From BOG-908 sp963692875 (lineage in GTDB: Bacteria; Pseudomonadota; Alphaproteobacteria; Acetobacterales; Acetobacteraceae), in contig OZ240673.1 in assembly GCA_965198755.1 (NCBI GenBank), positions 4,402,001-4,466,000 of the forward strand: a stretch of 64,000 nucleotides of DNA, read 5' to 3'. The notes below the pieces were generated by a model. That model made no database searches, was not told the origin of the DNA, and saw nothing but the letters and a program-made list of their open reading frames with translations. The position numbers were made by a program, and so were the translations under genes. Below are positions 16,336 to 25,049 of this stretch, piece after piece (position 1 is the first letter of the stretch; each line of letters begins with the position of its first letter).

Positions 16336-17399
16336 CAGCGCGGCACCCCCGGTGCAGGATTAGGGCCTGGAGCCGGTGCAGCTTCGTCCCGCGTCGGCGT
16401 TCGCCACGCACGGCGCAGGCGGCCGGCGACGCGGCGGCCGAGCAGGGGCCAGGTGGACGGGTGGACGAGCAGGGTCAGCAGGGCGGCGCCGCGGCGGCCT
16501 TCGGCGGCGCTGCGCTGGGCGTCGATGTAGTGCACCATCACCGCGTACTGCGCGCCGCGGCGTTGCAGCATGGCGACCACGTCGTGCTGGCCGCGCGCTT
16601 GCATGAGCGTGATGTAGTGCGCGTTGGCGCGCAGCGCGCCGCGGTAGTCGTAGCGCCAGGCGCCGGCCCCGGTCTGCGTCCACTGGCGGGAGAGGGTGCC
16701 GAACGGCATCGTCCAGTCGTACAGCGCGGCGCTGCACAGCACAGTCCGGCCGCCGGCGACCATGTAGTCCAGCAGGTAGGTGAAGTCCTCCGCCAGCCGG
16801 CTGTCCTCGTGGTAGGCCAGACGGTGCTGCGCGACAAAGGCGCGGCGGATCACCGGCTTGAGGATGCCATAGTCGAACTCGGCGTAGCTGTCCGCGGCCG
16901 CCACCAGGTCGGACAGCGCGATCACCCGGTCGGGTCCGCCCGCGTCGAAGGCGGTGCGCAGAACGGTGCCGAAGCCGGACGCGTCGGCCGGCAGGCCGGC
17001 ATCGACGTAGCGCAAATTGTCGGCCGCCATGTCCACGCCGTGGGCTTCGGCGGCGGCAACCAGCCGGGCGAGGCGGTCCGGGGCGTAGGCGTCGTCGGCG
17101 TCGAGCACCGCCACCCAGTCGCCACGCGCCTGGGCCATCATCAGGTTCATCGCGTGCGGCTTGCCGGCGTTCTGCGCCAGGCGGATCACCCGGATGCGGG
17201 GGTCGCCCGCCGCCATCTCATCGGCCATGGCAGCGCTGCCGTCGGTGCTGGCGTCGTCGGCGACGATGATCTCGACCGCGCGCAGGGTCTGTGCGGCGGC
17301 CGAGGCGAGGCAGCGGCGCAGGGTGGACGCGCTGTTGTAGACCGGCACCAGGATGGTGGCCTGCGGGACGTCGATGCCGCTCACCGGCAGGTTCGGCAT
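16335..17399 (-). CDS. Family 2 glycosyltransferase
   Basis: The GT-A fold family 2 signature is clear: ATILVPVYNSASTLRRCLAS near residue 15, VADDASTDGSA, and the acceptor DxD as VAVLDADDAYAPDRL. The C-terminal half has HEDSRLAEDF. At 354 aa it has the usual length of a soluble transferase adding one sugar to a lipid-linked intermediate. It is coupled to the following minus-strand transferase gene and lies near other glycan genes. The specificity is unknown. Confidence 0.85.
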   Translation of the reverse strand: MPNLPVSGIDVPQATILVPVYNSASTLRRCLASAAAQTLRAVEIIVADDASTDGSAAMADEMAAGDPRIRVIRLAQNAGKPHAMNLMMAQARGDWVAVLDADDAYAPDRLARLVAAAEAHGVDMAADNLRYVDAGLPADASGFGTVLRTAFDAGGPDRVIALSDLVAAADSYAEFDYGILKPVIRRAFVAQHRLAYHEDSRLAEDFTYLLDYMVAGGRTVLCSAALYDWTMPFGTLSRQWTQTGAGAWRYDYRGALRANAHYITLMQARGQHDVVAMLQRRGAQYAVMVHYIDAQRSAAEGRRGAALLTLLVHPSTWPLLGRRVAGRLRRAWRTPTRDEAAPAPGPNPAPGVPR

Positions 17400-17454
17400 A
17401 GTATGCCCAGCGATTGCCTGTCTATCCGGACCGGTCCAGATGCTGACTCACAGA

Positions 17455-17590
17455 AAGCAAGCAGTCCTTTTTTGAAAAAAAGGACCAAAAAACTTTTGTT
17501 TCCGCTGTCGCGCGCCTCCGGACGAGTCCGCGACAGCGAGACCAAAAGTTTTTTGCTTCTTTTTTTCAAAAAAGAAGGCCTTGCCTGCTT
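17455..17590. repeat. Two-armed repeat with compensated GTCC/GGAC left stem
   Basis: The left hairpin reads AGTCCTTTTTTG...AAAGGAC in place of GGTTC...GAACC, a double change that keeps pairing. The centre carries both GCTGTCGCG and CGCGACAGC and can form a long stem. Confidence 0.92.
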
Positions 17591-17679
17591 CGGAACGGTC
17601 GGCCTCCCGCCCGTTGATGTAACAGCTTCCATGCCCAAGGTTGGCACACAAGAAGCCCGCACGCCCACAGGAGGCATGT

Positions 17680-18543
17680 TCAGAACTCCAGCACGCGTTC
17701 GGGATCGAGGCGGCCGCGCGCCAGGTCGACGAAGCCCAGCAGGTTGCCGAGCAGCCGGCCGCGGCGGTCCACCCAGGGCTCGGACCACAGCGCGCGCGCG
17801 GTATTGGCGGCGAGGTTGCGGCCGACGCTGCCCAGCGCGCGGCGCCAGGTGTAGCTGCCCTTGGCGCGCAGGTAGAGCGGGTTGGCGACTTGCGAGTAGC
17901 CCAGCCGGCGCCCGGACGACCGGCCGGATTTGGTGCCGAGATGCACTCCGCGGGCGCCGTGCAGCTTGAGGATGCGGCCGAACCGGGCGATGCGGTGGGT
18001 GAAGTCCATGTCCTCGGACCAGGCGTAGAGCGGCAGGCGTTCGTCGAAGCGCAGGCCGTGCGCACGCACGGTGGCCAGGCGGATGGCCATGTTGCAGCCG
18101 TAGGCGTGCGGCGCCGGCTCGAAGCTGGTGGGCGCGGCGCCTGCCGCCTCGATCATCGCCAGCGCGTCGGCCGCCGCGATGCCGGGTCCGCGGGCGCCGT
18201 CGGCGAACGGCGCGCCGGTGGCTGCCACCACGTCGGGGTGTTCCGCCATCACCCGCGCCACCTCTGCCAGGTAGGTGGGGGCGGCGAAGAAGTCGTCATC
18301 GAAGAAAACCAGCAGGTCGCCCGCCTGTGCCGCGTCGAGGATGACGTTGCGCTGGCGCGGCAGGCCCGCCTCGCTCGGCAGGCAGACGATCCTGCCGCCG
18401 GATGACGTTCCGGTGATGTCGGCGGGCTTCGTGTAACAGACGTAGATCATTTCCGGCGGCAGGGTTTGTTCCAGCACCAGCCGGACCGCCGTCAGCAGCG
18501 TGTCAGGTCGGCCACACGTTGCGAAACCTACTGACAGGCGCAT
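17680..18543 (-). CDS. Family 2 glycosyltransferase
   Basis: The N-terminal GT2 domain has RLSVGFATCGRPDTLLTAV, then LVFFDDDFFAAPTYL as the metal-binding region, YGCNMAIRL and WSEDMDFTHR (an ED-type motif). ATG 18543 is preferred over an upstream GTG (18555) because GGGGAG lies 7 nt before it. At 287 aa it is a soluble cytosolic transferase. It is the last gene before the divergent exopolysaccharide operon, whose upstream region it shares. Confidence 0.85.
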   Translation of the reverse strand: MRLSVGFATCGRPDTLLTAVRLVLEQTLPPEMIYVCYTKPADITGTSSGGRIVCLPSEAGLPRQRNVILDAAQAGDLLVFFDDDFFAAPTYLAEVARVMAEHPDVVAATGAPFADGARGPGIAAADALAMIEAAGAAPTSFEPAPHAYGCNMAIRLATVRAHGLRFDERLPLYAWSEDMDFTHRIARFGRILKLHGARGVHLGTKSGRSSGRRLGYSQVANPLYLRAKGSYTWRRALGSVGRNLAANTARALWSEPWVDRRGRLLGNLLGFVDLARGRLDPERVLEF

Positions 18544-18853
18544 GCGACTCCCCACTCCGCTCGATCCGCATCCGGAAACATGTCGATGACGTTGCTAACT
18601 CGAATGTAACGGGCGCTTCCGCCGTTAATAACGTTAAAACAAACGTGACTGCTGCACTGCACAAATCTTTCGGAAACTTGTTGGTTGTGACCCCGTCAAT
18701 AGCGTATCCATGCAGCGGTTCGGGAAACGTCGGCGTCAAGCGACTGAGTGTCGGTGCCGGTGCAGATTGCCGGCCCGGGGTGTCTGCGCCGGGTGCGGCC
18801 ATGGCCGCCGTCGTCGCACGGGTTCGTCTTAGGTGCGTCATCGGAGTTCGTCG
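18544..18853. promoter_or_regulatory. AT-richer divergent control region of the exopolysaccharide locus
   Basis: About 300 bp without a gene separates divergent glycan genes. Unlike its surroundings it is AT-rich around 18583-18700. It contains the palindromes GTTAATAAC (18624-18632) and TAACGTTA (18629-18636), plus AAACGTGAC just after, which could be regulator sites. No clear -35/-10 pair was recognised. Confidence 0.4.
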
Positions 18854-20296
18854 ATGCCTGTAGTCCAACGCATCCAGCGTCTCTACCCGAGTTTTCCCGA
18901 GCCGGTCAGGAACTGGGCGGACCGCTTCCAGGCGGACGCTGCCCGTCCGAGCTGGGCGCAGGCGGCCTGCGCGGCCGGTCTGCTGGCCGCCGACACCCTC
19001 GCCTTCCTGGTGGCGGCCCTCGTCATGGATCTGGCCATCGCCCGGCGTGGCGAGGACGTGCTGGCCGGCTCGGGGCTGCCGCTCGCCGCGGCGGTGCTCT
19101 CCGGCATGGTCGGCTACTTCTCTTCGCACGATCACTACGAACATCGGGTGCCGTTCTGGACCGAGTGCCGTGACGTGGTGCGGGCGACCCTCGCCGCCTT
19201 CGCGTTTGCAGCGTCGGCGGCCTACCTACTGGACCTGCAGCTCTCGCGCCTCGCCGTCGTCGGCACGGCGCTGCTCTACCCGCCGATGGTGCTGGGCGTC
19301 CGCTTCGTGGCGCGGCACGCGCTGAGCAAGGCCGGGCTGTGGCGCCTGCCGGTCCTGATCGTGGGCGACGGCGAGTGGGCGGCCCAGGTGGAGGCCGCGC
19401 TGCGGCGCAACCGCCGCCTCGGCTACGAGGTGGTCGGCCGCACCGGCGAGCCGGCGCCCGGCCGTTGCTGGGCCGACCTGCTGGCGCAGCACCGCGCCCA
19501 GCTGCTGGTGCTGGCGCATGAGAGCGAGCGGCGCCTGTCGCAGGACCTGGTCGCCGGCCTGGTGCGCGAGCGGGTGCCGTACGCCATCCTGCCGGGCATG
19601 GACGGGCTGCCGCTGGTGGGCCGCCGCCACGCCTACCTGGACCAGGACACCGTGCTGGTGAGCTACCGCAACAACCTGCGCAAGCCGGTGGCGCGCGCGG
19701 CCAAGATCACCTTCGACGTGGCGGCGGCGTCGGCCGCACTGCTGGTGCTGGCACCGGCCATGCTGCTGGTCGCCGCGCTCGTAGGCCTGGATGGCGGCCC
19801 GATCTTCTACGCCCATACCCGGATCGGCGCGCGCGGGCGGGTGTTCAAGTGTCTGAAGTTCCGCTCCATGGTGGTCGACAGCGAGGCAGCGTTGCAGCGG
19901 CTGTTCCAGCGCGACCCGCTCGCCGAGGAAGAGTGGGCGCGCACCCACAAGCTGCGGTCCGACCCGCGGGTGACCTGGATCGGCAGGTTTCTGCGCAAGA
20001 CCAGCCTGGACGAGCTGCCGCAGCTGTTGAACGTGCTGCGGCTGGAGATGAGCCTGGTGGGTCCGCGCCCCATCGTCAGCCTGGAGATCCCGAAATACGC
20101 CGAGGACATCGTCTACTACTACGAGACGCGTCCGGGCATCACCGGGCTGTGGCAGGTGAGCGGCCGCAGCGACACCACCTACGCCCAGCGCGTGCGGCTG
20201 GACAGCTGGTACGTCAAGAACTGGACCATCTGGCAGGATTTCTCGATCATCGCACGCACCATCCCTGCCGTCGTCAGCGGCCGCGGAGCGGGCTAG
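18854..20296 (+). CDS. Polyprenyl-phosphate sugar phosphotransferase (WbaP/ExoY-like priming enzyme)
   Basis: This enzyme starts a polysaccharide repeat unit by moving a sugar-1-phosphate onto undecaprenyl phosphate in the inner membrane. Four N-terminal hydrophobic segments (about residues 35-160) lead to a nucleotide-binding-like middle domain. The bacterial sugar-transferase domain follows: IFYAHTRIGARGRVFKCLKF, RKTSLDELPQLLNVL, MSLVGPRP and YYETRPGITGLWQVSGRS. GGAG lies 7 nt before ATG 18854. It is the first gene of the operon to 29.5 kb. Confidence 0.92.
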   Translation: MPVVQRIQRLYPSFPEPVRNWADRFQADAARPSWAQAACAAGLLAADTLAFLVAALVMDLAIARRGEDVLAGSGLPLAAAVLSGMVGYFSSHDHYEHRVPFWTECRDVVRATLAAFAFAASAAYLLDLQLSRLAVVGTALLYPPMVLGVRFVARHALSKAGLWRLPVLIVGDGEWAAQVEAALRRNRRLGYEVVGRTGEPAPGRCWADLLAQHRAQLLVLAHESERRLSQDLVAGLVRERVPYAILPGMDGLPLVGRRHAYLDQDTVLVSYRNNLRKPVARAAKITFDVAAASAALLVLAPAMLLVAALVGLDGGPIFYAHTRIGARGRVFKCLKFRSMVVDSEAALQRLFQRDPLAEEEWARTHKLRSDPRVTWIGRFLRKTSLDELPQLLNVLRLEMSLVGPRPIVSLEIPKYAEDIVYYYETRPGITGLWQVSGRSDTTYAQRVRLDSWYVKNWTIWQDFSIIARTIPAVVSGRGAG

Positions 20297-20303
20297 CGGT
20301 CGC

Positions 20304-21686
20304 ATGGCACTTCAGGACGCTCTGCTATCTCTGTGGGACAGGCTGACGGCGGCGTTCCGGACCGCCGCCTCGGGTGCTGCTGTGGCCGATCCGGCCGCCG
20401 CGCCGGCGGCGGCACTGCGCCAGCAGCCGCGTGCGGTCTCCGCCTCGCCCAACGACGTGTTCACGCCGACCCGGCCGCGCGCCGGGCGCAAGACGCTGGT
20501 GGGCCGGCAGGTCGAGCTGGGACGCATCCTCGACGGGCTACTCGACGACAACGCCCACGTCGTCCTCTACTCCGAGCGCGGCCGCGGCAAGACCTCGCTG
20601 TCGAACCTCACGATGGAGCAGCTGCGCCGGCGCGGCGTCATCGTCGCGCGCTGCGCCTGCGAGGCGGAAACTGCGTTCGACACCATGGTGCGCGCGCTGG
20701 TGCGCGACCTGCCGGCCTCGCTGCTGCTATCCGGCCCGGCCGATGAGGCTGGAGAGGGTTGCGAGGGCCTGCTGCCGCATCGCGCCATCCGGCCGGCCGA
20801 CGTGGCCGCCATCCCCGAAAGCCTGGCCTCGGACCGCACCGTGTTCGTGGTAGACGAGTTCGACCGCGTGCTGGACCTCGAGACGCGTACCCGGCTGGCG
20901 GACACGATCAAGCTTCTCTCGGACCGCGGCAGTAAGCTGTCCTTCATGGTGGTGGGGGTATCGGACACGTTGGAACAGATCATCGGCCAGCATCCCTCCA
21001 TCCAGCGCAACATCGTGGGGGTCCACCTGCCGCTGCTCGCACCCGACGAGATCGAGACCATGCTGGTCCGCGGCGGCCAGCAGGCGGGCATCGCGTTCAC
21101 CCCGCTAGCGGTGCGGATCGTGCGCGGGGTAGCGCGCGGCATGCCCTACATGGCGCAGTTGCTTGGCCTGCGCATCGCCCAGGCGGCGCTGCGGCGGGCG
21201 GAGATGGGCGACGGCCCGGTGCCGGTGGAGCCCGCCGACATCAAGGTGGCGGTGGACCGGCTGGTCGACGAAGCGAGCTCCGGCGTGGTGGCCACCTACA
21301 ACGCGCTGGTCGCCGGCGCCGCCGAGCCGCGGGTGGGCCAGGTGCTGACCCGGCTCGCCGCCGCCCAGCAGGACAAATGGGGCCGGATGACGGTAGTCCG
21401 CGCCGGCCTGCAGGTGATCGTCGGCAACTGCCGGCTGTCCGCTGCGCAGTGGCAACGTTTGCTCGACATGGGCGTTCTCGTCCAGCCCAACGACGATGCC
21501 GGGATCGCCCAGTTCAGCGACCGCGCGCTGATCTACCACGTGCTGCTGCTGGCGGCGCAGCGGGAGCTGGCGGACGGGCCGGCGGCTGGCGAGCCTGCTT
21601 CGGCCGGCGAGCCCGCGGCGGTTGGCGGCTCCTGGTCCGATCAGGCGCTCCGCGATGCCGCGCTGGCGCGTGTCTCGGGAAGCTGA
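20304..21686 (+). CDS. AAA-type ATPase in the exopolysaccharide operon
   Basis: This 460-aa P-loop ATPase has Walker A SERGRGKTS (residues 90-98) and Walker B VFVVDEFDR (about 180-188). A lid-type helical region and a winged-helix-like C-terminus follow, in the general style of Orc1/Cdc6 or STAND-type ATPases. The first about 70 residues are low-complexity and Ala-rich. It lies 7 nt after the priming transferase and just before the chain-length gene, so it is co-expressed with export functions. No membrane segment is seen. Its role in polysaccharide production is unknown. Confidence 0.75.
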   Translation: MALQDALLSLWDRLTAAFRTAASGAAVADPAAAPAAALRQQPRAVSASPNDVFTPTRPRAGRKTLVGRQVELGRILDGLLDDNAHVVLYSERGRGKTSLSNLTMEQLRRRGVIVARCACEAETAFDTMVRALVRDLPASLLLSGPADEAGEGCEGLLPHRAIRPADVAAIPESLASDRTVFVVDEFDRVLDLETRTRLADTIKLLSDRGSKLSFMVVGVSDTLEQIIGQHPSIQRNIVGVHLPLLAPDEIETMLVRGGQQAGIAFTPLAVRIVRGVARGMPYMAQLLGLRIAQAALRRAEMGDGPVPVEPADIKVAVDRLVDEASSGVVATYNALVAGAAEPRVGQVLTRLAAAQQDKWGRMTVVRAGLQVIVGNCRLSAAQWQRLLDMGVLVQPNDDAGIAQFSDRALIYHVLLLAAQRELADGPAAGEPASAGEPAAVGGSWSDQALRDAALARVSGS

Positions 21687-21736
21687 GCCGGTTCGGGTGA
21701 CCCGGTCCCATCCGGCAGAGGCAGAGGAGGCACGTC

Positions 21737-23848
21737 GTGGATAGTCTGGTGGAGAAGACGCCGATCGCCGAAGCACCGGCGGCTGCGGTCACCACGCCTG
21801 CGGTGCTGGTGGCCCAGTTGCGCCGCGCGGTGCTGCCGATTGGCGTCTGCGCGCTGCTGGGCACTGCCGGCGCCTACGTCTACACCACCACCCTGCCCAA
21901 GACCTACACCGCGAACGGCCTGCTGGCGGTGGAAGGCGACCGCATGGCGATCCCCGAGCTGCAGGGCGCGCTGCGCAACGACAACACGCCGGACCCGCTG
22001 CCGCTGGTGCATACCGAGGTGCAGGCGCTCTCCGCCCGCCAGCTGGTGCAGCAGGTCGCCCTGCAGCTTCACCTGGACCGCGACCCGGAGTTCAACGGCG
22101 CGCTGCGGCCGCCCACAGCGATCGGCAGGGTCAAGGACTTCTTCAAGGGCCTACTGCCGGCGGGCGCGCCGGACAAGCACACCGATTCTGGCCAGGCGGC
22201 CGAGGACGCGCTGGTCGGCGCGGTGCAGCACACCCTCTCGATCACCCAGGACAACCGCAGCCTGGTCATCGGACTGAGCTTCAACGCGCAGGACCCGGCG
22301 CTGGCGGCCAACTTCGTCAACACGCTGGTCACCGACTACATCGCCGAGCGGGCCAGCCGGCGGGTCAACGCCAACCAGGGTGCGAGCGCAGTGATCTCCC
22401 AGCGCATCGACCAGGTGCGCACCGAGATCGCCGGTATCGAGCAGCAAATGCGCGACCTGCGCAGCAAGTCCGGCGTGGTCGGCACCCGCGGCGGCAGCGT
22501 CGGCCAGCAGCAGGTGGAGTCGCTGGCCAACGCCGCCTCGCAGGCCACGCTGGACCGCAGCCAGATCGAGGCGAATTATGACCGCGCCGCCGCACTGGCC
22601 GCCGGCGGGTCGTCCGACGCGCTGGCCAGCGTGCTGGGCTCGGAGACGATCTCGCGCCTGCGCGGCCAGGAGGCCGAGGCAGCCTCCAAGGTCGCCGACC
22701 TCGAGCAGCGCTACGGCCCGGCCTACCCGGCGCTGCGCAGTGCGCAGGCGGACCTGCGCGAGGCGCGTGCCGAGATCGCCGGCGAGGCGCGGCGCATCGT
22801 GGCCTCGCTGGCGACCCAGCTGAAGGTGGCGCGCGCCCACGAGGCCGACGTGCTGGGCGAGCTCGCCGCCGCCCGCAAGGAGGGCATTTCGGCGCAGAAT
22901 ACCCAGGCCGAGCTGGACCAGCTGCAGCAGGACGCCACCACCCGGCGCGACCTGTATCGCACCCTGCTGGAGCGCGCGCAGCAGACCTCGTCGCAGCCCT
23001 CGGGCACCGAGACGCCGGACGTCCGCGTGCTCAACCGCGCCTCGGTGCCCGGCCTGCCGAGCGGGCCGAACACCAAGCTGGCGGCCGCCTTCGGCGGCAT
23101 GAGCGGCGCGCTGCTCGCGGCGATGGCGGCGCTGGCGTTCACCCGGCGCATCGGCGGGCCGGTGGACGCGGCCGGCTTTGCCCGCGGCGCCGGTCTGCAC
23201 GTGCTGGCCGGCCTGCGCGGCCGCGGCGCCGCACGCGGCCTGGCCGAGCGGGTGCTGGCCGACCCCAACGGTGCCGACGCGGTGGCGCTGCGCACCGCCC
23301 GCACCAGGGCCGCCCAGGTCAGCCGCACCCCGGCGCGGGTCGTGGGCTTCGTCGGCGGCCAGCCCGGTGCGGCCGCCAGCAACGTGGCCTGCGCCTTTGC
23401 CCGGATCGCCGCGCGCGACGGCCAGCGGGTGCTGCTGATCGACCAGGACCCCGCCGGCGGCGCCATGCTGCGCGTGCTGGGCGAACCCGGCGGCCGGGTG
23501 GCCGAGGTGATGAGCGGTGCGGCCGCCTGGCGCGACTGCGTGGTGGCCGACAAGGCGCCCGGCCTGGACACCCTGTTAGGGGCTGCCAAGGCCGGACCGG
23601 TGCCGCAGCGCGGCATCATCTGGCTGGAGAACCTGCTGGCCGAGGCGCGCGAGGACTACGACCAGATCGTGCTGGGTGCGCCGTTCGCCGCCGACGGCGA
23701 GGCCACCCGCGTGGTGCGCAGCAGCGACATGGCCGTGGTGGTGCTCGACGAGGCGTCGATGCGCGAGGCGGCGGCAGGCGAGGCCTGCGCGCGGCTGCGC
23801 GGGCTGTCGCGCTCCCCGCTCTCGGCAATCCTGATCTCGCGAGGCTGA
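21737..23848 (+). CDS. Wzz/GumC-type polysaccharide co-polymerase with degenerate BY-kinase domain
   Basis: This 703-aa inner-membrane protein controls chain length and export. The first membrane helix is at about residues 30-50 (VLPIGVCALLGTAGAYVY). A long periplasmic coiled-coil domain, the RASVPGLPSGPNT Pro-rich segment and the second helix follow. The cytosolic P-loop domain has GGQPGAAASNVA where BY-kinases have a Gly-Lys-Ser P-loop, so the Lys is gone. Walker A' VLLIDQDP remains, while the Walker B Asp is replaced (YDQIVLGAPF). There is no C-terminal Tyr cluster. GAGGAGG precedes the GTG start. Confidence 0.87.
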   Translation: MDSLVEKTPIAEAPAAAVTTPAVLVAQLRRAVLPIGVCALLGTAGAYVYTTTLPKTYTANGLLAVEGDRMAIPELQGALRNDNTPDPLPLVHTEVQALSARQLVQQVALQLHLDRDPEFNGALRPPTAIGRVKDFFKGLLPAGAPDKHTDSGQAAEDALVGAVQHTLSITQDNRSLVIGLSFNAQDPALAANFVNTLVTDYIAERASRRVNANQGASAVISQRIDQVRTEIAGIEQQMRDLRSKSGVVGTRGGSVGQQQVESLANAASQATLDRSQIEANYDRAAALAAGGSSDALASVLGSETISRLRGQEAEAASKVADLEQRYGPAYPALRSAQADLREARAEIAGEARRIVASLATQLKVARAHEADVLGELAAARKEGISAQNTQAELDQLQQDATTRRDLYRTLLERAQQTSSQPSGTETPDVRVLNRASVPGLPSGPNTKLAAAFGGMSGALLAAMAALAFTRRIGGPVDAAGFARGAGLHVLAGLRGRGAARGLAERVLADPNGADAVALRTARTRAAQVSRTPARVVGFVGGQPGAAASNVACAFARIAARDGQRVLLIDQDPAGGAMLRVLGEPGGRVAEVMSGAAAWRDCVVADKAPGLDTLLGAAKAGPVPQRGIIWLENLLAEAREDYDQIVLGAPFAADGEATRVVRSSDMAVVVLDEASMREAAAGEACARLRGLSRSPLSAILISRG

Positions 23849-23852
23849 CCCG

Positions 23853-25049
23853 ATGGCCGTCCTGTTCGCGGTGCTGTCGGCGTCGTGCCTGCTCGCGGCA
23901 CTTCACCCCTTCATCACCTACCCGCTGAGCCTGCGTCTGCTCGCCCGCCTGGCGCCGATGCCGTTGCTCGGCGGCACGGCGCCGCAGAGCGTGGCGGTGT
24001 GCGTCTGCGCCTACAACGAGGAGCGGGTGATCGGTGCCCGGGTGGAGAACCTGCTGGCGTTGCGGGCGCGCCGCCCGGCGCTCGACATCCTGGTCTACGT
24101 GGACGCCGCCTCCGACCGCACCGCCGAGGTGCTGGCCGGGTTTGGCGCGCAGATCCGCCTGGTGGTCTCGCCGGTCAGGCTGGGCAAGACGGCCGGCATG
24201 AACACGCTGGTGTCGATGACGGATGCCGAGGTGGTGGTGTTCAGCGACGCCAACGTCAGCTTCGAGGATTCGGCGCTCGAGCGGCTGGTGGCCCCCTTCG
24301 CCGACCCCTCGGTGGGCTGCGCCTGCGGCCACCTGGTCTACGTCGACACCGACGCGGCGGATACCAGCACGGCGGGCACCAGCACGGCGGCCACAGGCTC
24401 GCTGTATTGGCGGCTGGAGGAGCACATCAAGTCGCTGGAGAGTGCCACCGGTTCGGTGATGGGGGCCGACGGCTCGATCTTCGCCGTGCGCCGGTCCATG
24501 CACCGCCCGCCGCCGCCGCATCTGATCGACGACATGTTCGTCTCGCTCAGCGTGCTGTGCGAGGGCGGCCGGGTGGTGCGCGTGGCAGACGCGGTGGCCA
24601 CCGAAGCCTCGGTGTCGCGGCCGGCGGAGGAGTTCCGGCGCAAGGTGCGCATCGCCTGCCAGGCGTTCAACGTGAACCGTGCGCTGTGGAGCAGCCTGAT
24701 GCGCATGCATCCGCTGGACCGTTACAAATACGTCTCCCACAAGCTGCTGCGCTGGGTTTGCGTCTACGTCCTGGCCGCCGCCGCGGTGTTCGGCGTGCTG
24801 GCAGTGACTGCAGGTCTGGGCGTGGCCGCCGGCCTGGGCGCGCTGGTGCTGCTGGCCGGTGCCGGGCTGTTGGTCGCCCGGTCCACCCACGGTCCGCTCG
24901 GCAAGCTGCGCGAGGTGCTGGCGGCGTTCGTGGCCACCGGGACGGGGGTGTTCCGCTCCCTGCGTGGCGACACCTTCCAGACCTGGAACCCGCCGGCGTC
25001 TGCCCGCACGGCGGCACCCGCGCTGCACCGAGCGACGGTGGACGCCTGA
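23853..25049 (+). CDS. Membrane-associated family 2 glycosyltransferase
   Basis: The GT2 core is clear: VAVCVCAYNEERVIGARVENL, VYVDAASDRT, VVVFSDANVSFE, GADGSIFAVRR, and the Arg-rich ISRPAEEFRRKVRIACQ-like region. Hydrophobic segments flank it at the N-terminus (residues 3-25) and the C-terminus (VCVYVLAAAAVFGVLAV onward). It extends the lipid-linked repeat unit in the exopolysaccharide operon. The start is 4 nt after the co-polymerase stop, and its own stop overlaps the next start (TGATG). Confidence 0.87.
   Translation: MAVLFAVLSASCLLAALHPFITYPLSLRLLARLAPMPLLGGTAPQSVAVCVCAYNEERVIGARVENLLALRARRPALDILVYVDAASDRTAEVLAGFGAQIRLVVSPVRLGKTAGMNTLVSMTDAEVVVFSDANVSFEDSALERLVAPFADPSVGCACGHLVYVDTDAADTSTAGTSTAATGSLYWRLEEHIKSLESATGSVMGADGSIFAVRRSMHRPPPPHLIDDMFVSLSVLCEGGRVVRVADAVATEASVSRPAEEFRRKVRIACQAFNVNRALWSSLMRMHPLDRYKYVSHKLLRWVCVYVLAAAAVFGVLAVTAGLGVAAGLGALVLLAGAGLLVARSTHGPLGKLREVLAAFVATGTGVFRSLRGDTFQTWNPPASARTAAPALHRATVDA

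Noticed and set aside
20304..21686. The AAA ATPase as a replication initiator marking an origin or plasmid.
   Set aside because: No AT-rich repeats or initiator boxes are next to it, and it is embedded in a polysaccharide operon.
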